35,266 nucleotides of DNA from Aquiluna sp. Lineage in GTDB: Bacteria; Actinomycetota; Actinomycetes; Actinomycetales; Microbacteriaceae. The stretch lies in assembly GCA_016780945.1 (NCBI GenBank), contig JADHKY010000001.1, forward strand, positions 1 to 35,266, given 5' to 3'. This document shows, piece after piece, positions 15,663-24,774 of this stretch. The notes below the pieces were generated by a model. The model was not told the DNA's origin. It saw only the letters and a list, made by a program, of their open reading frames with translations, and searched no databases. The position numbers were made by a program, and so were the translations under genes. Positions within the stretch are counted from its first letter, which is position 1; each line of letters opens with the position of its first letter.

Positions 15663-17891
15663 ATGGAAGGCCCAGAGATTAAATTCGCAGAAGCCGTGAT
15701 TGATAACGGCAAATTCGGAAAGCGCACCATTCGCTTCGAGGCAGGGCGCCTTGCCCAGCAGGCAGCAGGTGCTGCGGCCGTCTACATCGACGAGGAGACA
15801 ATGCTCTTCTCAGCAACCAGCGCTTCTAAGCAGCCAAAGGAGCAGTTCGACTTCTTCCCGCTGACCATCGACGTTGAAGAGCGCATGTATGCAGCAGGAA
15901 AGATTCCGGGAAGCTTCTTCCGTCGCGAGGGACGCCCATCGACCGAGGCCATTCTGGCTGCCAGGTTGATCGACCGTCCACTGCGCCCATCGTTCGTTGA
16001 TGGTCTGCGCAACGAGATTCAGGTTGTCGTGACAGTCATGTCTATTCACCCTGACGAGCTCTACGACGTGGTTGCCATCAACGCAGCCTCGATGTCCACA
16101 CAGCTTGCAGGCCTGCCATTCTCAGGCCCAGTTGCCGGTGTTCGCGTGGCACTGATTGACGGCCAGTGGGTGGCATTCCCCAAGCACTCGCAGCTCGAGA
16201 ACGCCGTGTTTGACATGGTGGTTGCCGGTCGAGTCATCTCGGACGGTGGCAAGGAAGACGTCGCCATCATGATGGTTGAGGCCGAGGCCACAGACAACAG
16301 CTGGGACCTAATTGGTTCCGGTGCCCTCTCACCAACCGAAGAGGTAGTCGCCCAGGGTCTTGAGGCTGCCAAGCCATTTATCAAGGCACTGGTTGAGGCT
16401 CAGAACAAGCTTGCCAAGCAGGCTGCCAAGGAGACCGCAGAGTACCCAGTATTCCTGCCCTACTCCGATGAGGTTTATGACGCAGTTGCCGCTGAGTGTG
16501 GCGACGAGCTTGCCAAGGTCTACCAGATCGCGGACAAGCAGGAGCGTCAGGCAAAGGATGACGAGCTCAAGGCTAAGGTTCGCGAGAGCCTAGAGTCGAA
16601 GCTCTCCGAGGAGCACATGACCCAGTTCTCAGCTGCCTACAAGGCGGTTTCGAAGAAGGTAATGCGCACCAGGGTCCTCAAGGAGGGCATCCGCATTGAT
16701 GGTCGTGGCCTAAGCGACATTCGTGTTATTGATGCCGAGGTTGCAGTAATACCTCGCACCCACGGCTCGGCCATCTTCCAGCGCGGTGAGACCCAGATTC
16801 TTGGTGTTACCACTTTGAACATGCTCAAGATGGAGCAGCAGCTAGACGCGCTGACCCCTGAGACCTCAAAGCGCTACATGCACCACTACAACTTCCCTCC
16901 CTACTCAACCGGCGAGACCGGCAGGGTCGGTTCCCCGAAGCGTCGTGAGATTGGTCACGGAGCCCTTGCAGAGAGGGCGCTGGTTCCAGTGCTTCCTTCG
17001 CGCGATGAGTTCCCATATGCCATCAGGCAGGTTTCCGAGGCACTGAGCTCAAACGGTTCAACCTCGATGGGTAGCGTTTGCGCCTCGACTTTGAGCCTGC
17101 TAAACGCGGGTGTGCCGCTGCGCGCACCTGTTGCAGGAATCGCCATGGGTCTTATCTCTGACACCGTTGACGGAAAGACGCAGTACGCCGCGCTTACCGA
17201 CATCCTCGGTGCCGAGGACGCCCTTGGCGACATGGACTTCAAGGTCGCCGGTACTCGCAACTTTGTAACCGCAATTCAGCTCGACACCAAGCTCGACGGC
17301 ATTCCATCGGCCGAGCTTGCTAAGGCGCTTACCCAGGCCAAGGAGGCAAGGCTCTTCATTCTCGACATCATGAACGAGGCAATTGACGAGCCAGATGAGC
17401 TATCAGTCTTCGCACCAAGAGTCATCGCGGTGAAGATTCCGGTTGACAAGATCGGTGAGGTCATTGGTCCAAAGGGCAAGATGATCAACCAGATCCAGGA
17501 AGACACCGGAGCCGACATCTCGATCGAGGACGACGGCACCGTCTACATCGGAGCAACCGACGGCACCAGCGCAGACGCAGCCAAGGCTGCGATCAATGCA
17601 ATCGCTAACCCACACGTTCCAGAGGTGGGCGAGCGATTCCTGGGAACCGTTGTGAAGCTTGCGACCTTCGGAGCCTTTGTGTCGCTGCTTCCAGGCAAGG
17701 ACGGACTGCTACACGTCTCCGAGCTCAAGAAGCTATCTGGCGGAAAGCGCGTTGAGAACGTCGAGGACGTTTTGGAGGTTGGCCAGAAGATTCTGGTCGA
17801 GCTAACCAAGGTTGACGATCGTGGCAAGCTATCGCTCTCACCAGTTATCGAGGGTGAAGATGCTGCCGAGTCCGAGGAAGATTCCGAGTAA
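15663..17891 (+). CDS. pnp: Polyribonucleotide nucleotidyltransferase (PNPase)
   Basis: Phosphorolytic 3'-5' exoribonuclease, a trimeric degradosome component that can also add tails. It has 742 residues: first RNase PH-like domain (about 10-230), an alpha-helical linker (about 235-330), second RNase PH-like domain (about 340-560, with [20 protein letters not shown] and the catalytic-site [19 protein letters not shown]), KH domain (about 585-640, [15 protein letters not shown]) and S1 domain (about 655-725, [21 protein letters not shown]), with a short acidic tail. The Shine-Dalgarno is near-perfect. It stands behind a structured leader and apart from rpsO. The next gene, an M16 peptidase, starts 3 bp after its stop. 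Confidence 0.98.
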   Translation: MEGPEIKFAEAVIDNGKFGKRTIRFEAGRLAQQAAGAAAVYIDEETMLFSATSASKQPKEQFDFFPLTIDVEERMYAAGKIPGSFFRREGRPSTEAILAARLIDRPLRPSFVDGLRNEIQVVVTVMSIHPDELYDVVAINAASMSTQLAGLPFSGPVAGVRVALIDGQWVAFPKHSQLENAVFDMVVAGRVISDGGKEDVAIMMVEAEATDNSWDLIGSGALSPTEEVVAQGLEAAKPFIKALVEAQNKLAKQAAKETAEYPVFLPYSDEVYDAVAAECGDELAKVYQIADKQERQAKDDELKAKVRESLESKLSEEHMTQFSAAYKAVSKKVMRTRVLKEGIRIDGRGLSDIRVIDAEVAVIPRTHGSAIFQRGETQILGVTTLNMLKMEQQLDALTPETSKRYMHHYNFPPYSTGETGRVGSPKRREIGHGALAERALVPVLPSRDEFPYAIRQVSEALSSNGSTSMGSVCASTLSLLNAGVPLRAPVAGIAMGLISDTVDGKTQYAALTDILGAEDALGDMDFKVAGTRNFVTAIQLDTKLDGIPSAELAKALTQAKEARLFILDIMNEAIDEPDELSVFAPRVIAVKIPVDKIGEVIGPKGKMINQIQEDTGADISIEDDGTVYIGATDGTSADAAKAAINAIANPHVPEVGERFLGTVVKLATFGAFVSLLPGKDGLLHVSELKKLSGGKRVENVEDVLEVGQKILVELTKVDDRGKLSLSPVIEGEDAAESEEDSE

Positions 17892-17894
17892 TTA

Positions 17895-19205
17895 TTGGAA
17901 CTAAAGCTAGATAGCTCAGTCGAATTCACCGCTGAGGCATCAAGGATCTCAAGAACCTTGCTGCCCAGCGGTGTTCGCATTCTGAGCGAGGAGGTTCCAT
18001 CCGCCCCATCGGTTGCGATAGCGGCCTCTGTCGGCGTTGGTTCCCGAGATGAGACCGATGACCACCTCGGGTCAACCCACTTCTTGGAGCACCTTTTGTT
18101 CAAGGGGACTGCAAGACGTTCGGCCAGGGATATCTCGGTTGCATTCGATTCGGTCGGCGGCTCCTCAAACGCCGCTACGGCAAAGGAATACACCAGTTAC
18201 TACGCAAGGGTGCAGAACGCGGCAATGCCGCTGGCACTTGACGTGATTCTCGACATGTTCACCTCAGCCAAGCTCGACCCGGCTGACTTCGAGACCGAGC
18301 GAACCGTGATTCTCGAGGAACTTGCCATGAATGAGGACGATCCTGAGGATGTTGCTCACGAGGCCTTCGCGGATGCCCTGATGCCCAACACTTCCCTCGG
18401 TCGCCCGATTGGCGGCAGCCCTGAGAGCATCAAGGCTGTCACCAGAGACCGCGTCTTCGAGCACTACCTAGAAAATTATTCGCCTAGCTCCCTCGTTATT
18501 ACCGCAGCCGGCGGTCTCAAGCATGAAGAGCTTGTTGAGCTGGTTTCTAAGCAGCTAGCGGAGGTTGGTTGGACCGCTAATGCTGCCCCAATGCCCAGGC
18601 GTCAGCATGGTGCTGCGCGTATTCCCAGCCCGGAGCCGATGAGGCTAATCAAGAAAGACGTGCAGCAGGCGAACGTGCTGCTTGGTCACCAGAGCTTCCA
18701 TGCCATGGATGACCAGCGCTACGCGCTTGGCATCATGAACACCATCCTTGGCGGTGGCATGTCTTCAAGGCTTTACCAGGAGATCCGGGAGGACAGGGGT
18801 CTTGCCTACTCCACCTACTCCTACCAGCACGGATACTCCGATGCCGGATTCTTTGGAATGTATGCCGGATGTAATCCTGAGAATGCCGCACTGGTTGTGG
18901 ATTTGATGCGTCAGGGACTGGACGGCATAGCCCAGTCTGGAGTTACCGACCACGAGTTCGAGTTGGCACTTGGCAACATAACCGGAGGCCTGGCACTGCG
19001 CTTTGAGGGGACACTCTCACGGATGAACAGGCTGATGGGTGCCGAGCTTGGAAGCGGCGAGTGGCTTAGCGTCGAAGAGGTGCTGGAGCGGTTCCGAGCG
19101 GTCACCAAGGAAGAGGTTCAGCAGGTAGCGCAGCGCATCAGCGCGATGCCGCAGACGCTGGTGGCAGTGGGTAGCGCGCTAGATCAGCTTGAAAAGAGAG
19201 CTTGA
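17895..19205 (+). CDS. M16 (insulinase/pitrilysin) family zinc peptidase
   Basis: A 436-residue M16B-type metallopeptidase, similar to the processing-peptidase-like gene next to pnp in many Actinobacteria and Firmicutes. The inverted zinc motif HFLEH (62-66) is intact, with the third ligand expected in ERTVILEELAMNEDDPED about 75 residues on. A second, inactive M16 domain follows, with the RGLAYSTYSY region (about 305) that in the family helps close the chamber. The physiological substrate is unknown. The start is uncertain: TTG 17895 lies right after the pnp stop, has no good Shine-Dalgarno and no well-spaced -10; the conserved core begins near residue 20. Probably co-transcribed with pnp. 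Confidence 0.92.
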   Translation: MELKLDSSVEFTAEASRISRTLLPSGVRILSEEVPSAPSVAIAASVGVGSRDETDDHLGSTHFLEHLLFKGTARRSARDISVAFDSVGGSSNAATAKEYTSYYARVQNAAMPLALDVILDMFTSAKLDPADFETERTVILEELAMNEDDPEDVAHEAFADALMPNTSLGRPIGGSPESIKAVTRDRVFEHYLENYSPSSLVITAAGGLKHEELVELVSKQLAEVGWTANAAPMPRRQHGAARIPSPEPMRLIKKDVQQANVLLGHQSFHAMDDQRYALGIMNTILGGGMSSRLYQEIREDRGLAYSTYSYQHGYSDAGFFGMYAGCNPENAALVVDLMRQGLDGIAQSGVTDHEFELALGNITGGLALRFEGTLSRMNRLMGAELGSGEWLSVEEVLERFRAVTKEEVQQVAQRISAMPQTLVAVGSALDQLEKRA

Positions 19206-19211
19206 TAGGTT
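19206..19211 (+). promoter_or_regulatory. Probable leaderless -10 element of dapB
   Basis: TAGGTT directly after the stop codon of the M16 gene, with 7 nt to ATG 19219 and no Shine-Dalgarno. The same hexamer precedes the RsmC-like gene at 6 nt. Confidence 0.55.
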
Positions 19212-19218
19212 TAGACAC

Positions 19219-19935
19219 ATGATTTCAGTGGCAATCCTTGGCGCCTCAGGGCGAATGGGCCGGCTTACCAAAGACCTGGTAGATGCCGATGCCAATCTAA
19301 AGCTGCACGCCGCCATGGACTCAAGCTCTGCGCCTCAGCAAATGCTTGGGGCTGACGTTGTCATTGACTTCACCAACATAGGCGCCTCCGAGGAGCTTGT
19401 GAGGTTTGCTGTCGAGTCCGGCATGAAGGTCGTGGTCGGAACCTCAGGTTGGTCCGAGGTGAAGCTTGCCGCTATTGAGAAGCTTCTGAATCAGAACCCA
19501 GCGGCTGCGGTTGTGGTCGTGCCTAACTTTTCGATCGGGTCGATGCTGCTGCAGCGCTTTGCCGCTGAGGCTGCCGCCCACTTTGCCTCGATAGAGATCA
19601 TCGAGGCCCACCATGCAGGAAAGCTCGATTCGCCCTCGGGAACGGCCATTAGAACCGCGGAGCAGATTTCGAAGAACCGTGGCTCTCAGCCGCTGATTCC
19701 TGGTGTTGATCAGGAATCCAGGGGAGAGGTGGTGGCAGGAGTGCCAATCCACTCGCTTCGAATGGACGGGGTCAGTGCGAAGCAGGATGTCATTTTTGGA
19801 GGCGACAGTGAGCAGCTGGTGCTGAGCCACGATGTCTCCTCTCACCGTGCCTATTCGGCCGGAATACTTCGGTCAATCGAGTTTGCAGCCAAGTCCAAGG
19901 GCCTGACCATTGGCCTGGAGAATGTTCTTGGCTAA
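19219..19935 (+). CDS. dapB: 4-hydroxy-tetrahydrodipicolinate reductase
   Basis: Second committed step of lysine/diaminopimelate synthesis, reducing the DapA product with NAD(P)H. From ATG 19219 it has 238 residues, similar to the compact actinobacterial form (about 245). Seen: nucleotide loop GASGRMG (8-14), VVIDFTN, GTSGW, VVPNFSIGSMLL, the catalytic and substrate block EAHHAGKLDSPSGTA, and a C-terminal RAYSAGILRSIEF. A longer reading from an upstream start at 19189 would overlap the M16 gene and adds non-conserved residues before the beta strand, so it is rejected. dapA and dapF are also in this window but in separate transcription units. Confidence 0.96.
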   Translation: MISVAILGASGRMGRLTKDLVDADANLKLHAAMDSSSAPQQMLGADVVIDFTNIGASEELVRFAVESGMKVVVGTSGWSEVKLAAIEKLLNQNPAAAVVVVPNFSIGSMLLQRFAAEAAAHFASIEIIEAHHAGKLDSPSGTAIRTAEQISKNRGSQPLIPGVDQESRGEVVAGVPIHSLRMDGVSAKQDVIFGGDSEQLVLSHDVSSHRAYSAGILRSIEFAAKSKGLTIGLENVLG

Positions 19936-20380
19936 GAGCGCGACCCTCGCCTGGCTTGCAGTAATTGTTTTTCTCACTCTCCTTTACGCATTTGAGCTGG
20001 TGCAGCGCGCGGTAGTGCTAATCGCCGATGGTTCCCCCATTGCTCTTGCCATGGGGCTTGCGATTATCGTGCTGCCACCTTTTGCGGTGGCCTTTGTGCT
20101 CATAGAGATTCGCTTTGGCCTAAATGCGGCAAAGCTGCAGCGCCTAGTTGACGAGGCCGGTCTTGTCTTTGACTATGAGCTTCGCCCCAGCGGCAGGGCT
20201 GTTCGAGAAAGCGCACAGGTTGGTTTTGAGAGATTCAAGCTGCTCGTGAAAGAAAACGAGGAGAACCACCTCTACTGGTTCCTACTCGCAGACGCCTATG
20301 ACAAGATGGGCGACCGCCCAAGGGCCAGAAAGACGGCTAGAAAAGCCTTCCTACTTGCCAAGCAGGCCGGCGCGCTTTAG
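19922..20380 (+). CDS. Membrane-anchored TPR-like protein of unknown function
   Basis: A 152-residue protein, common in the Actinobacteria next to dapB but without an assigned function as far as I know. Two hydrophobic segments (about 8-30 and 42-66) are followed by a soluble C-terminal half with a TPR-like helical repeat (about 100-150: FKLLVKENEENHLYWFLLADAYDKMGDRPRARKTARKAF). ATG 19922 overlaps the dapB end by 14 nt and has GGAG just upstream; the alternative TTG at 19910 is less likely. Its 3' end overlaps the convergent DUF4395 gene by 30 bp, with no terminator for either. Confidence 0.8.
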   Translation: MFLAKSATLAWLAVIVFLTLLYAFELVQRAVVLIADGSPIALAMGLAIIVLPPFAVAFVLIEIRFGLNAAKLQRLVDEAGLVFDYELRPSGRAVRESAQVGFERFKLLVKENEENHLYWFLLADAYDKMGDRPRARKTARKAFLLAKQAGAL

Positions 20381-20800
20381 TAGCAAATACATCTGGCAGC
20401 CCAGGCAAAAGGCAAAGAACGCATTCAAGAAGGCAGCCAGGAAAATAAATGCAGCTGCAATGGCCACAACCGTCTCGCTCAAAAGCGCAACTCCAATGCC
20501 GCCAAGAATTGCAAAGCTGAGCCCAACCTTCTGAGCAAACTGGGGAGGCCTTGGGTCTTCAAGTTCGGAGGGCTCTTTGAGTCTGGGCCTGACAAGTTTC
20601 TTGAAAATCAGTTGGTAGGGGTGGCTTGCCGGGGAGAAAACACTCCACAGAAAAGAAGCGAGCAGCACTGCCATAAGGACAAATGCCGCGGTGGTGTTGA
20701 AAACCGCGCCAATGGCAGCGGCGAATGTGCCGAGCGATAACACGCTCGTGATTCCGGCACCGAACCTTGGACCGCGAGGGTCTATAAACTGCACGCTCAT
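20351..20800 (-). CDS. DUF4395 family membrane protein
   Basis: A 149-residue membrane protein of the DUF4395 family. Typical marks: the N-terminal FIDPRGPRFGAGITS, SPASHPYQLIFKKLVRPRL, PPQFAQKVGLSFA, and a C-terminal membrane helix containing Cys132 and Cys135 in CLGCQMYLL. About four membrane segments (16-35, 38-55, 93-110 and 112-140). The CxxC at the end of the last helix is conserved in the family and suggests a membrane thiol-disulfide role. Its ATGA start overlaps the stop of the upstream thioredoxin-like gene, so the two form one unit. The 3' end overlaps the convergent gene by 30 bp. Confidence 0.85.
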   Translation of the reverse strand: MSVQFIDPRGPRFGAGITSVLSLGTFAAAIGAVFNTTAAFVLMAVLLASFLWSVFSPASHPYQLIFKKLVRPRLKEPSELEDPRPPQFAQKVGLSFAILGGIGVALLSETVVAIAAAFIFLAAFLNAFFAFCLGCQMYLLLKRAGLLGK

Positions 20801-21234
20801 TTCACTCCTAGTTTCTCTAGTTCCTGCATAAGTAGTGGCAGCTTTGGTACGCCACCTACTCGGTAGACGATCTCGCCACTGGGGTTCAGCACGAATATCG
20901 TTGGTGTCTGACTGATGTTGAATTTGGCTGCTATCTCAATTCGCTCTGTGATGTCGACCTCGAGGTGGGAAAGGCCACCTAGTCGATACTCGAGTTGGGC
21001 TAGCTGCCTGCGAACTCCTGGGCACTGACCGCAGTACTCCGTGGAAAACTGCAACAGGGTCGCCTTCTTACCAAGGACATTGGTTGGAACACCGTTCTTG
21101 GTGGCGCCCAGCCTGCCCAGGTCCACCCGCTGCTTGCCAGCCACCTTGTGTCCTCTGCCGTGCAGCAGCCGATAGCTGATTCCGGCCGCGATGGCTGCCA
21201 GCAGCAGCAGGCCAACAAGGGTTAGGGAATCCAC
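20797..21234 (-). CDS. Membrane-anchored thioredoxin-like protein
   Basis: A 145-residue protein with an N-terminal signal anchor (about 5-23), a basic segment, and a thioredoxin domain (about 50-145). The active site is CGQC (Cys68, Cys71) in FSTEYCGQCPGVRRQL, unlike the CGPC of general thioredoxins, and the expected cis-proline is in SQTPTIFVL. It probably faces the outside of the membrane. GTG 21234 is 6 nt after a TAACCT -10, consistent with leaderless transcription. It is coupled to the DUF4395 gene downstream and divergent from thyX. Reductase versus oxidase activity cannot be told from sequence. Confidence 0.88.
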   Translation of the reverse strand: MDSLTLVGLLLLAAIAAGISYRLLHGRGHKVAGKQRVDLGRLGATKNGVPTNVLGKKATLLQFSTEYCGQCPGVRRQLAQLEYRLGGLSHLEVDITERIEIAAKFNISQTPTIFVLNPSGEIVYRVGGVPKLPLLMQELEKLGVK

Positions 21235-21240
21235 CGTGCA

Positions 21241-21246
21241 AGGTTA
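21241..21246 (-). promoter_or_regulatory. Probable leaderless -10 element of the thioredoxin-like gene
   Basis: TAACCT on the minus strand, then 6 nt and the GTG at 21234. It lies in the 80-bp divergent region shared with thyX. Confidence 0.5.
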
Positions 21247-21301
21247 AGCGAAAAGGGAGGTAGAGGGCGGAGTGTTGCGCTTTTTTACATCTAGCTAGCT
21301 T

Positions 21302-21307
21302 TAGGCT
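21302..21307 (+). promoter_or_regulatory. Probable leaderless -10 element of thyX
   Basis: TAGGCT followed by 7 nt and ATG 21315. No Shine-Dalgarno is present between the -10 and the start. Confidence 0.58.
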
Positions 21308-21314
21308 TGCTCGG

Positions 21315-22043
21315 ATGAGTGAGATTGAATTTAGATCCGATGTGACCGTTGAGCTGGTGCGCTCCAGCGCTCAGGATGCCGATGTGCTTTTTGCCGCCAG
21401 GGTTTCCACCCAGGGTGAGCAGACTCTAGAGAGCGCAAAGGTTATTGACGCTGAGATTGAGAAGCGCGATAAGGGCCTAATCAACTACCTGATGCGTGAC
21501 CGCCACGGCTCACCATTTGAGCACAACTCGATGACCTTCTATGTCCAGGCTCCAATCTTTGTCTTCCGCGAATTCATGCGGCACCGCATCGCAAGTTACA
21601 ACGAGGAGTCTGGTCGCTACCGCGAACTCCGTCCGGTTTTCTATGTCCCGGGACCCGAGCGCAAGCTGATTCAGGTTGGAAAGCCGGGAGCCTACGAGTT
21701 TGAGGACGGCACCGCCGAGCAAACAGCACTGGTTGAAAAGGAGACTATGGCGGTCACCAGGGCTGCATATGAGTCATATCAGCGCATGCTCGAGGCAGGT
21801 GTTGCCAGAGAGGTCGCGAGAATCGTGTTGCCGCTAAACATCTATTCGTCGATGTATGTCACGATGAACGCCAGGTCACTGATGAACTTCCTCTCCCTGC
21901 GGACCAAGCGCGAGGGTACCCACTTCCCCTCCTTCCCGCAGCGTGAGATTGAGATGGTTGCGGAAAAGATGGAGGAGGCCTGGGCCAAGCTCATGCCGCT
22001 TAGCTACGAGACGTTCAACGAGAACGGTCGGGTAGCCCCATAG
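21315..22043 (+). CDS. thyX: Flavin-dependent thymidylate synthase
   Basis: Makes dTMP from dUMP using methylenetetrahydrofolate, FAD and NADPH. It has 242 residues. The ThyX signature RHRxxSxNExSxR is complete at 89-101 (RHRIASYNEESGR). The N-terminal LVRSSAQDADVLFAARVST and the C-terminal LPLNIYSSMYVTMNARSLMNFLSLR, with the conserved arginines for dUMP, are also present. It is transcribed in the order thyX-dapA-rnj, frequent in Actinobacteria. A ThyA homologue is not in the window, so whether ThyX is the only thymidylate synthase is unknown. Confidence 0.97.
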   Translation: MSEIEFRSDVTVELVRSSAQDADVLFAARVSTQGEQTLESAKVIDAEIEKRDKGLINYLMRDRHGSPFEHNSMTFYVQAPIFVFREFMRHRIASYNEESGRYRELRPVFYVPGPERKLIQVGKPGAYEFEDGTAEQTALVEKETMAVTRAAYESYQRMLEAGVAREVARIVLPLNIYSSMYVTMNARSLMNFLSLRTKREGTHFPSFPQREIEMVAEKMEEAWAKLMPLSYETFNENGRVAP

Positions 22044-22064
22044 TCTTTCGGCCTGCGATTTCGC

Positions 22065-22070
22065 TAGGCT
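22065..22070 (+). promoter_or_regulatory. Probable leaderless -10 element of dapA
   Basis: TAGGCT followed by 6 nt and ATG 22077; no Shine-Dalgarno. It overlaps the 8-bp palindrome GGCTAGCC (22067-22074). Confidence 0.6.
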
Positions 22071-22076
22071 AGCCGG

Positions 22077-23057
22077 ATGGTTACTCAAGAGCCCGACGTC
22101 TTCGGCCAGGTGCTGGTCGCACTTGTCACGCCCATGAATCACGAGGGCGAAGTTGACTGGGATGCTACTGAGAAGCACATCGACTATGTGATTTCGGCTG
22201 GTGCCGATGGCGTGGTCGTCACTGGCACCACAGGCGAGACGTCTACCCTGACCGATGCCGAGAAGATCAAACTGGTTGAGGTTGGTAAGTCGGTCTCCGC
22301 CGGCAGGGCCAAGATAATCACCGGTGGTGGCTCTAACGAGACTGCTCACGCAATTCAGCTCTACAAGGCCAGCGAAAAGGCCGGTGCTGATGGCGTGATG
22401 GTGGTAACCCCCTACTACAACAAGCCAACCCAGGCCGGCATCCTCACACACTTCAGGCTGATAGCGGATGCTACCGACCTCCCAGTGATTCTCTACGACA
22501 TCCCTGGGCGCACTGGTGTGCCGATCTCACATGACACCTTCCACAGGGCGGCCAAGCACCCAAACATCGTTGCCATCAAGGATGCCAAGGGTGATCTTGC
22601 CCAAACCTCTAGGTTGCTACTCGAGACCGGGCTGATGTATTTCTCGGGAGATGACTCAAACGTTCTGCCTCACCTTTCTCTGGGGGCAACGGGACTAATT
22701 GGAGTGACTGCAAACATCGCACCGCATGCCTATCGGGCCATGGTCGATGCGACAAATGCCAATGACTTCCGCGCGGCGCTCGCGGTCCATAACGCCCTCG
22801 AGCCGCTGCAGCGGGCCATCATGACCCACGTCCCAGGAACTGTTGCGGCGAAGTATGTGCTGCACGGACTTGGCAAGATTTCTTCGCCAAGGGTGAGGTT
22901 GCCTCTTGTCGGACCCGAGGACCATGAGGCTGCTCTGATTGAGGGCGGAATCGACCAGGTGAACAAGGTTCCGGGCGTTAGCTTTGACAATTTCAGGCCG
23001 GACCGCAATGCGGCTGCCGGTGGCGCCCTCCCCAAGGTCGCCGGAACTACTCGCTAG
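22077..23057 (+). CDS. dapA: 4-hydroxy-tetrahydrodipicolinate synthase
   Basis: First committed enzyme of the lysine/diaminopimelate pathway, condensing pyruvate with aspartate semialdehyde. It has 326 residues including a C-terminal extension of about 20 (GGALPKVAGTTR) beyond the usual 300. TIM-barrel signatures: GTTGETSTL, VVTPYYNKPTQAG with the catalytic tyrosine, and VAIKDAKGD with Lys168 as the Schiff-base lysine. The stop codon overlaps the RNase J start by one base, so the two are translationally coupled; dapA-rnj pairing is a conserved actinobacterial arrangement without a known functional reason. Confidence 0.97.
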   Translation: MVTQEPDVFGQVLVALVTPMNHEGEVDWDATEKHIDYVISAGADGVVVTGTTGETSTLTDAEKIKLVEVGKSVSAGRAKIITGGGSNETAHAIQLYKASEKAGADGVMVVTPYYNKPTQAGILTHFRLIADATDLPVILYDIPGRTGVPISHDTFHRAAKHPNIVAIKDAKGDLAQTSRLLLETGLMYFSGDDSNVLPHLSLGATGLIGVTANIAPHAYRAMVDATNANDFRAALAVHNALEPLQRAIMTHVPGTVAAKYVLHGLGKISSPRVRLPLVGPEDHEAALIEGGIDQVNKVPGVSFDNFRPDRNAAAGGALPKVAGTTR

Positions 23058-24739
23058 TGGAAATTAGCCAGCCCCCAGCGCTAAAACCTGGAGTCCTGCG
23101 CGTCATACCGCTCGGGGGGCTTGGCGAAATCGGCCGCAACATGAGTGTCTTCGAGCTCGATGAGAAGATTCTGATTGTCGATTGCGGAGTGCTTTTCCCG
23201 GAGGAGACTCAGCCCGGTGTTGACCTAATTCTTCCGGATCTTGGCTATCTAGAAGACAAGCTAGATCGCATCATCGGCATGGTGCTCACGCACGGTCACG
23301 AGGACCACATTGGCGGCGTTCCCTACCTGCTAAGGATGAGAAGCGACATTCCCATCATGGGCTCGCAGCTGACCCTGGCACTTATTGAGAGCAAGCTCAA
23401 AGAGCATCGAATTAACCCCTTCACCCACACCGTCAAGGAGGGGATGAGGGAGCAGGTTGGACCGTTCAATCTCGAGTTTCTTGCCGTAAATCACTCGATT
23501 CCAGACTCACTGGCCGTTGTGATTCGCAGCGCTGCCGGAAGCATTCTTGCAACAGGTGACTTCAAGATGGACCAGCTGCCCCTGGATGGTCGGGTTACTG
23601 ACCTTCGCGGCTTCGCACGCATCGGCGAGGAGGGACTCGACCTTTTCATGGTCGATAGCACTAATGCCGATGTCCCAGGTTTCACCCCGCTCGAGCGGGA
23701 GATTGGGCCGGTCATCGAGTCGGTGATTGCGAAGACCCGTGGAAAGGTCGTGGTGGCATCGTTTGCCTCCCATGTCCACCGGGTTCAGCAGGTAATCGAC
23801 GCTGCGATCGCCAATGGTCGCAAGGTGGTCTTTGTTGGTCGCAGCATGGTCAAGAACATGGGCATCGCCTCCGAGCTTGGCTATCTGAATGTCCCATCTG
23901 ATGCCGTTGTCGAGCTCAACGAGAGTGAGCGCATCCCTGACAACCAGCTCGTCTTTATGTCCACGGGGTCGCAAGGCGAGCCAATGGCCGTGCTCTCAAG
24001 AATTGCCAACAGTGACCACCGAATCTCGATTGGTGAGCGCGACACTGTCTTGCTCGCGAGCTCTTTGATACCCGGCAATGAGAATGCGGTCTACAGGGTC
24101 ATCGATGGCCTCACCAAGCTCGGGGCCAACGTCGTTCACAAGGGCAATGCGAAGGTTCACGTCTCCGGCCACAGCGCAGCCGGAGAACTCCTCTACTGCT
24201 ACAACATCTTGCGCCCGCGCAACGTCTTGCCGATTCACGGCGAGTATCGTCACCTAACCGCAAATGCCAAGCTTGCGATTCAGACCGGCGTGAATCCCGA
24301 GCAGGTGCTTATTGCAGAGGATGGTGCGGTAATTGACCTTGTGGACTCGGTGGCCCGGATTGTTGGCAGGGTGCCGTGTGACATGCTCTACGTCGATGGC
24401 AAGACGGTGGGCAAGATCACCGAGGAGGACCTCCGCGACCGAATGATTTTGGCTGCAGAGGGTTTCATCTCCATCTTTGCCGTAGTGGATAAGCAGACCG
24501 GAAGAGTGGTTGAGGGTCCCGAGATTAGGGCCCGCGCCTATGCCGAAGAGGACCACGTCTTCGATGACATCGTTCCCGCTATTGAGAGAGCGCTAGCGGA
24601 TGCTGCCAATGACGGTGTTCGAGACAGCTATCAGCTGCAGCAGGTTATTCGCAAAACGGTCGGTTCTTGGGTGGCCAAAGCTCATCGTCGCAAGCCGATG
24701 ATTATCCCAATCGTTGTCTACTCCTCCCGCCCTGCCTAA
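23057..24739 (+). CDS. rnj: Ribonuclease J
   Basis: Metallo-beta-lactamase/beta-CASP ribonuclease with endo- and 5'-3' exonuclease activity, involved in rRNA maturation and mRNA decay. It has 560 residues. Seen: PLGGLGEIGRNM (18-29), zinc motif HGHEDHIGG (from His79), VNHSIPDSL, the metal-binding aspartate in ATGDFKMDQ, the beta-CASP domain with FASHVHRVQQ and STGSQGEP, HVSGHSAAGE, and LPIHGEYRHL, followed by a C-terminal oligomerisation domain. The GTG start overlaps the dapA stop. Together with PNPase in the same window it covers both directions of RNA decay. Confidence 0.97.
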   Translation: MEISQPPALKPGVLRVIPLGGLGEIGRNMSVFELDEKILIVDCGVLFPEETQPGVDLILPDLGYLEDKLDRIIGMVLTHGHEDHIGGVPYLLRMRSDIPIMGSQLTLALIESKLKEHRINPFTHTVKEGMREQVGPFNLEFLAVNHSIPDSLAVVIRSAAGSILATGDFKMDQLPLDGRVTDLRGFARIGEEGLDLFMVDSTNADVPGFTPLEREIGPVIESVIAKTRGKVVVASFASHVHRVQQVIDAAIANGRKVVFVGRSMVKNMGIASELGYLNVPSDAVVELNESERIPDNQLVFMSTGSQGEPMAVLSRIANSDHRISIGERDTVLLASSLIPGNENAVYRVIDGLTKLGANVVHKGNAKVHVSGHSAAGELLYCYNILRPRNVLPIHGEYRHLTANAKLAIQTGVNPEQVLIAEDGAVIDLVDSVARIVGRVPCDMLYVDGKTVGKITEEDLRDRMILAAEGFISIFAVVDKQTGRVVEGPEIRARAYAEEDHVFDDIVPAIERALADAANDGVRDSYQLQQVIRKTVGSWVAKAHRRKPMIIPIVVYSSRPA

Positions 24740-24762
24740 CGGGTAAAAGGCCAATGGCTTGC

Positions 24763-24768
24763 TAGCTT
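24763..24768 (+). promoter_or_regulatory. Probable leaderless -10 element of ftsK
   Basis: TAGCTT followed by 6 nt and ATG 24775; no Shine-Dalgarno is visible in the 35-bp gap after rnj. Confidence 0.57.
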
Positions 24769-24774
24769 TTTGGC

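Noticed and set aside
17543..18193. A 216-codon minus-strand ORF across the end of pnp and the start of the M16 gene.
   Set aside because: Ser/Thr-rich shadow of two well-supported plus-strand genes.
22060..22076. The palindrome GGCTAGCC before dapA as a repressor operator.
   Set aside because: It is short and overlaps the recurring TAGGCT -10; no second copy or known operator match supports it.
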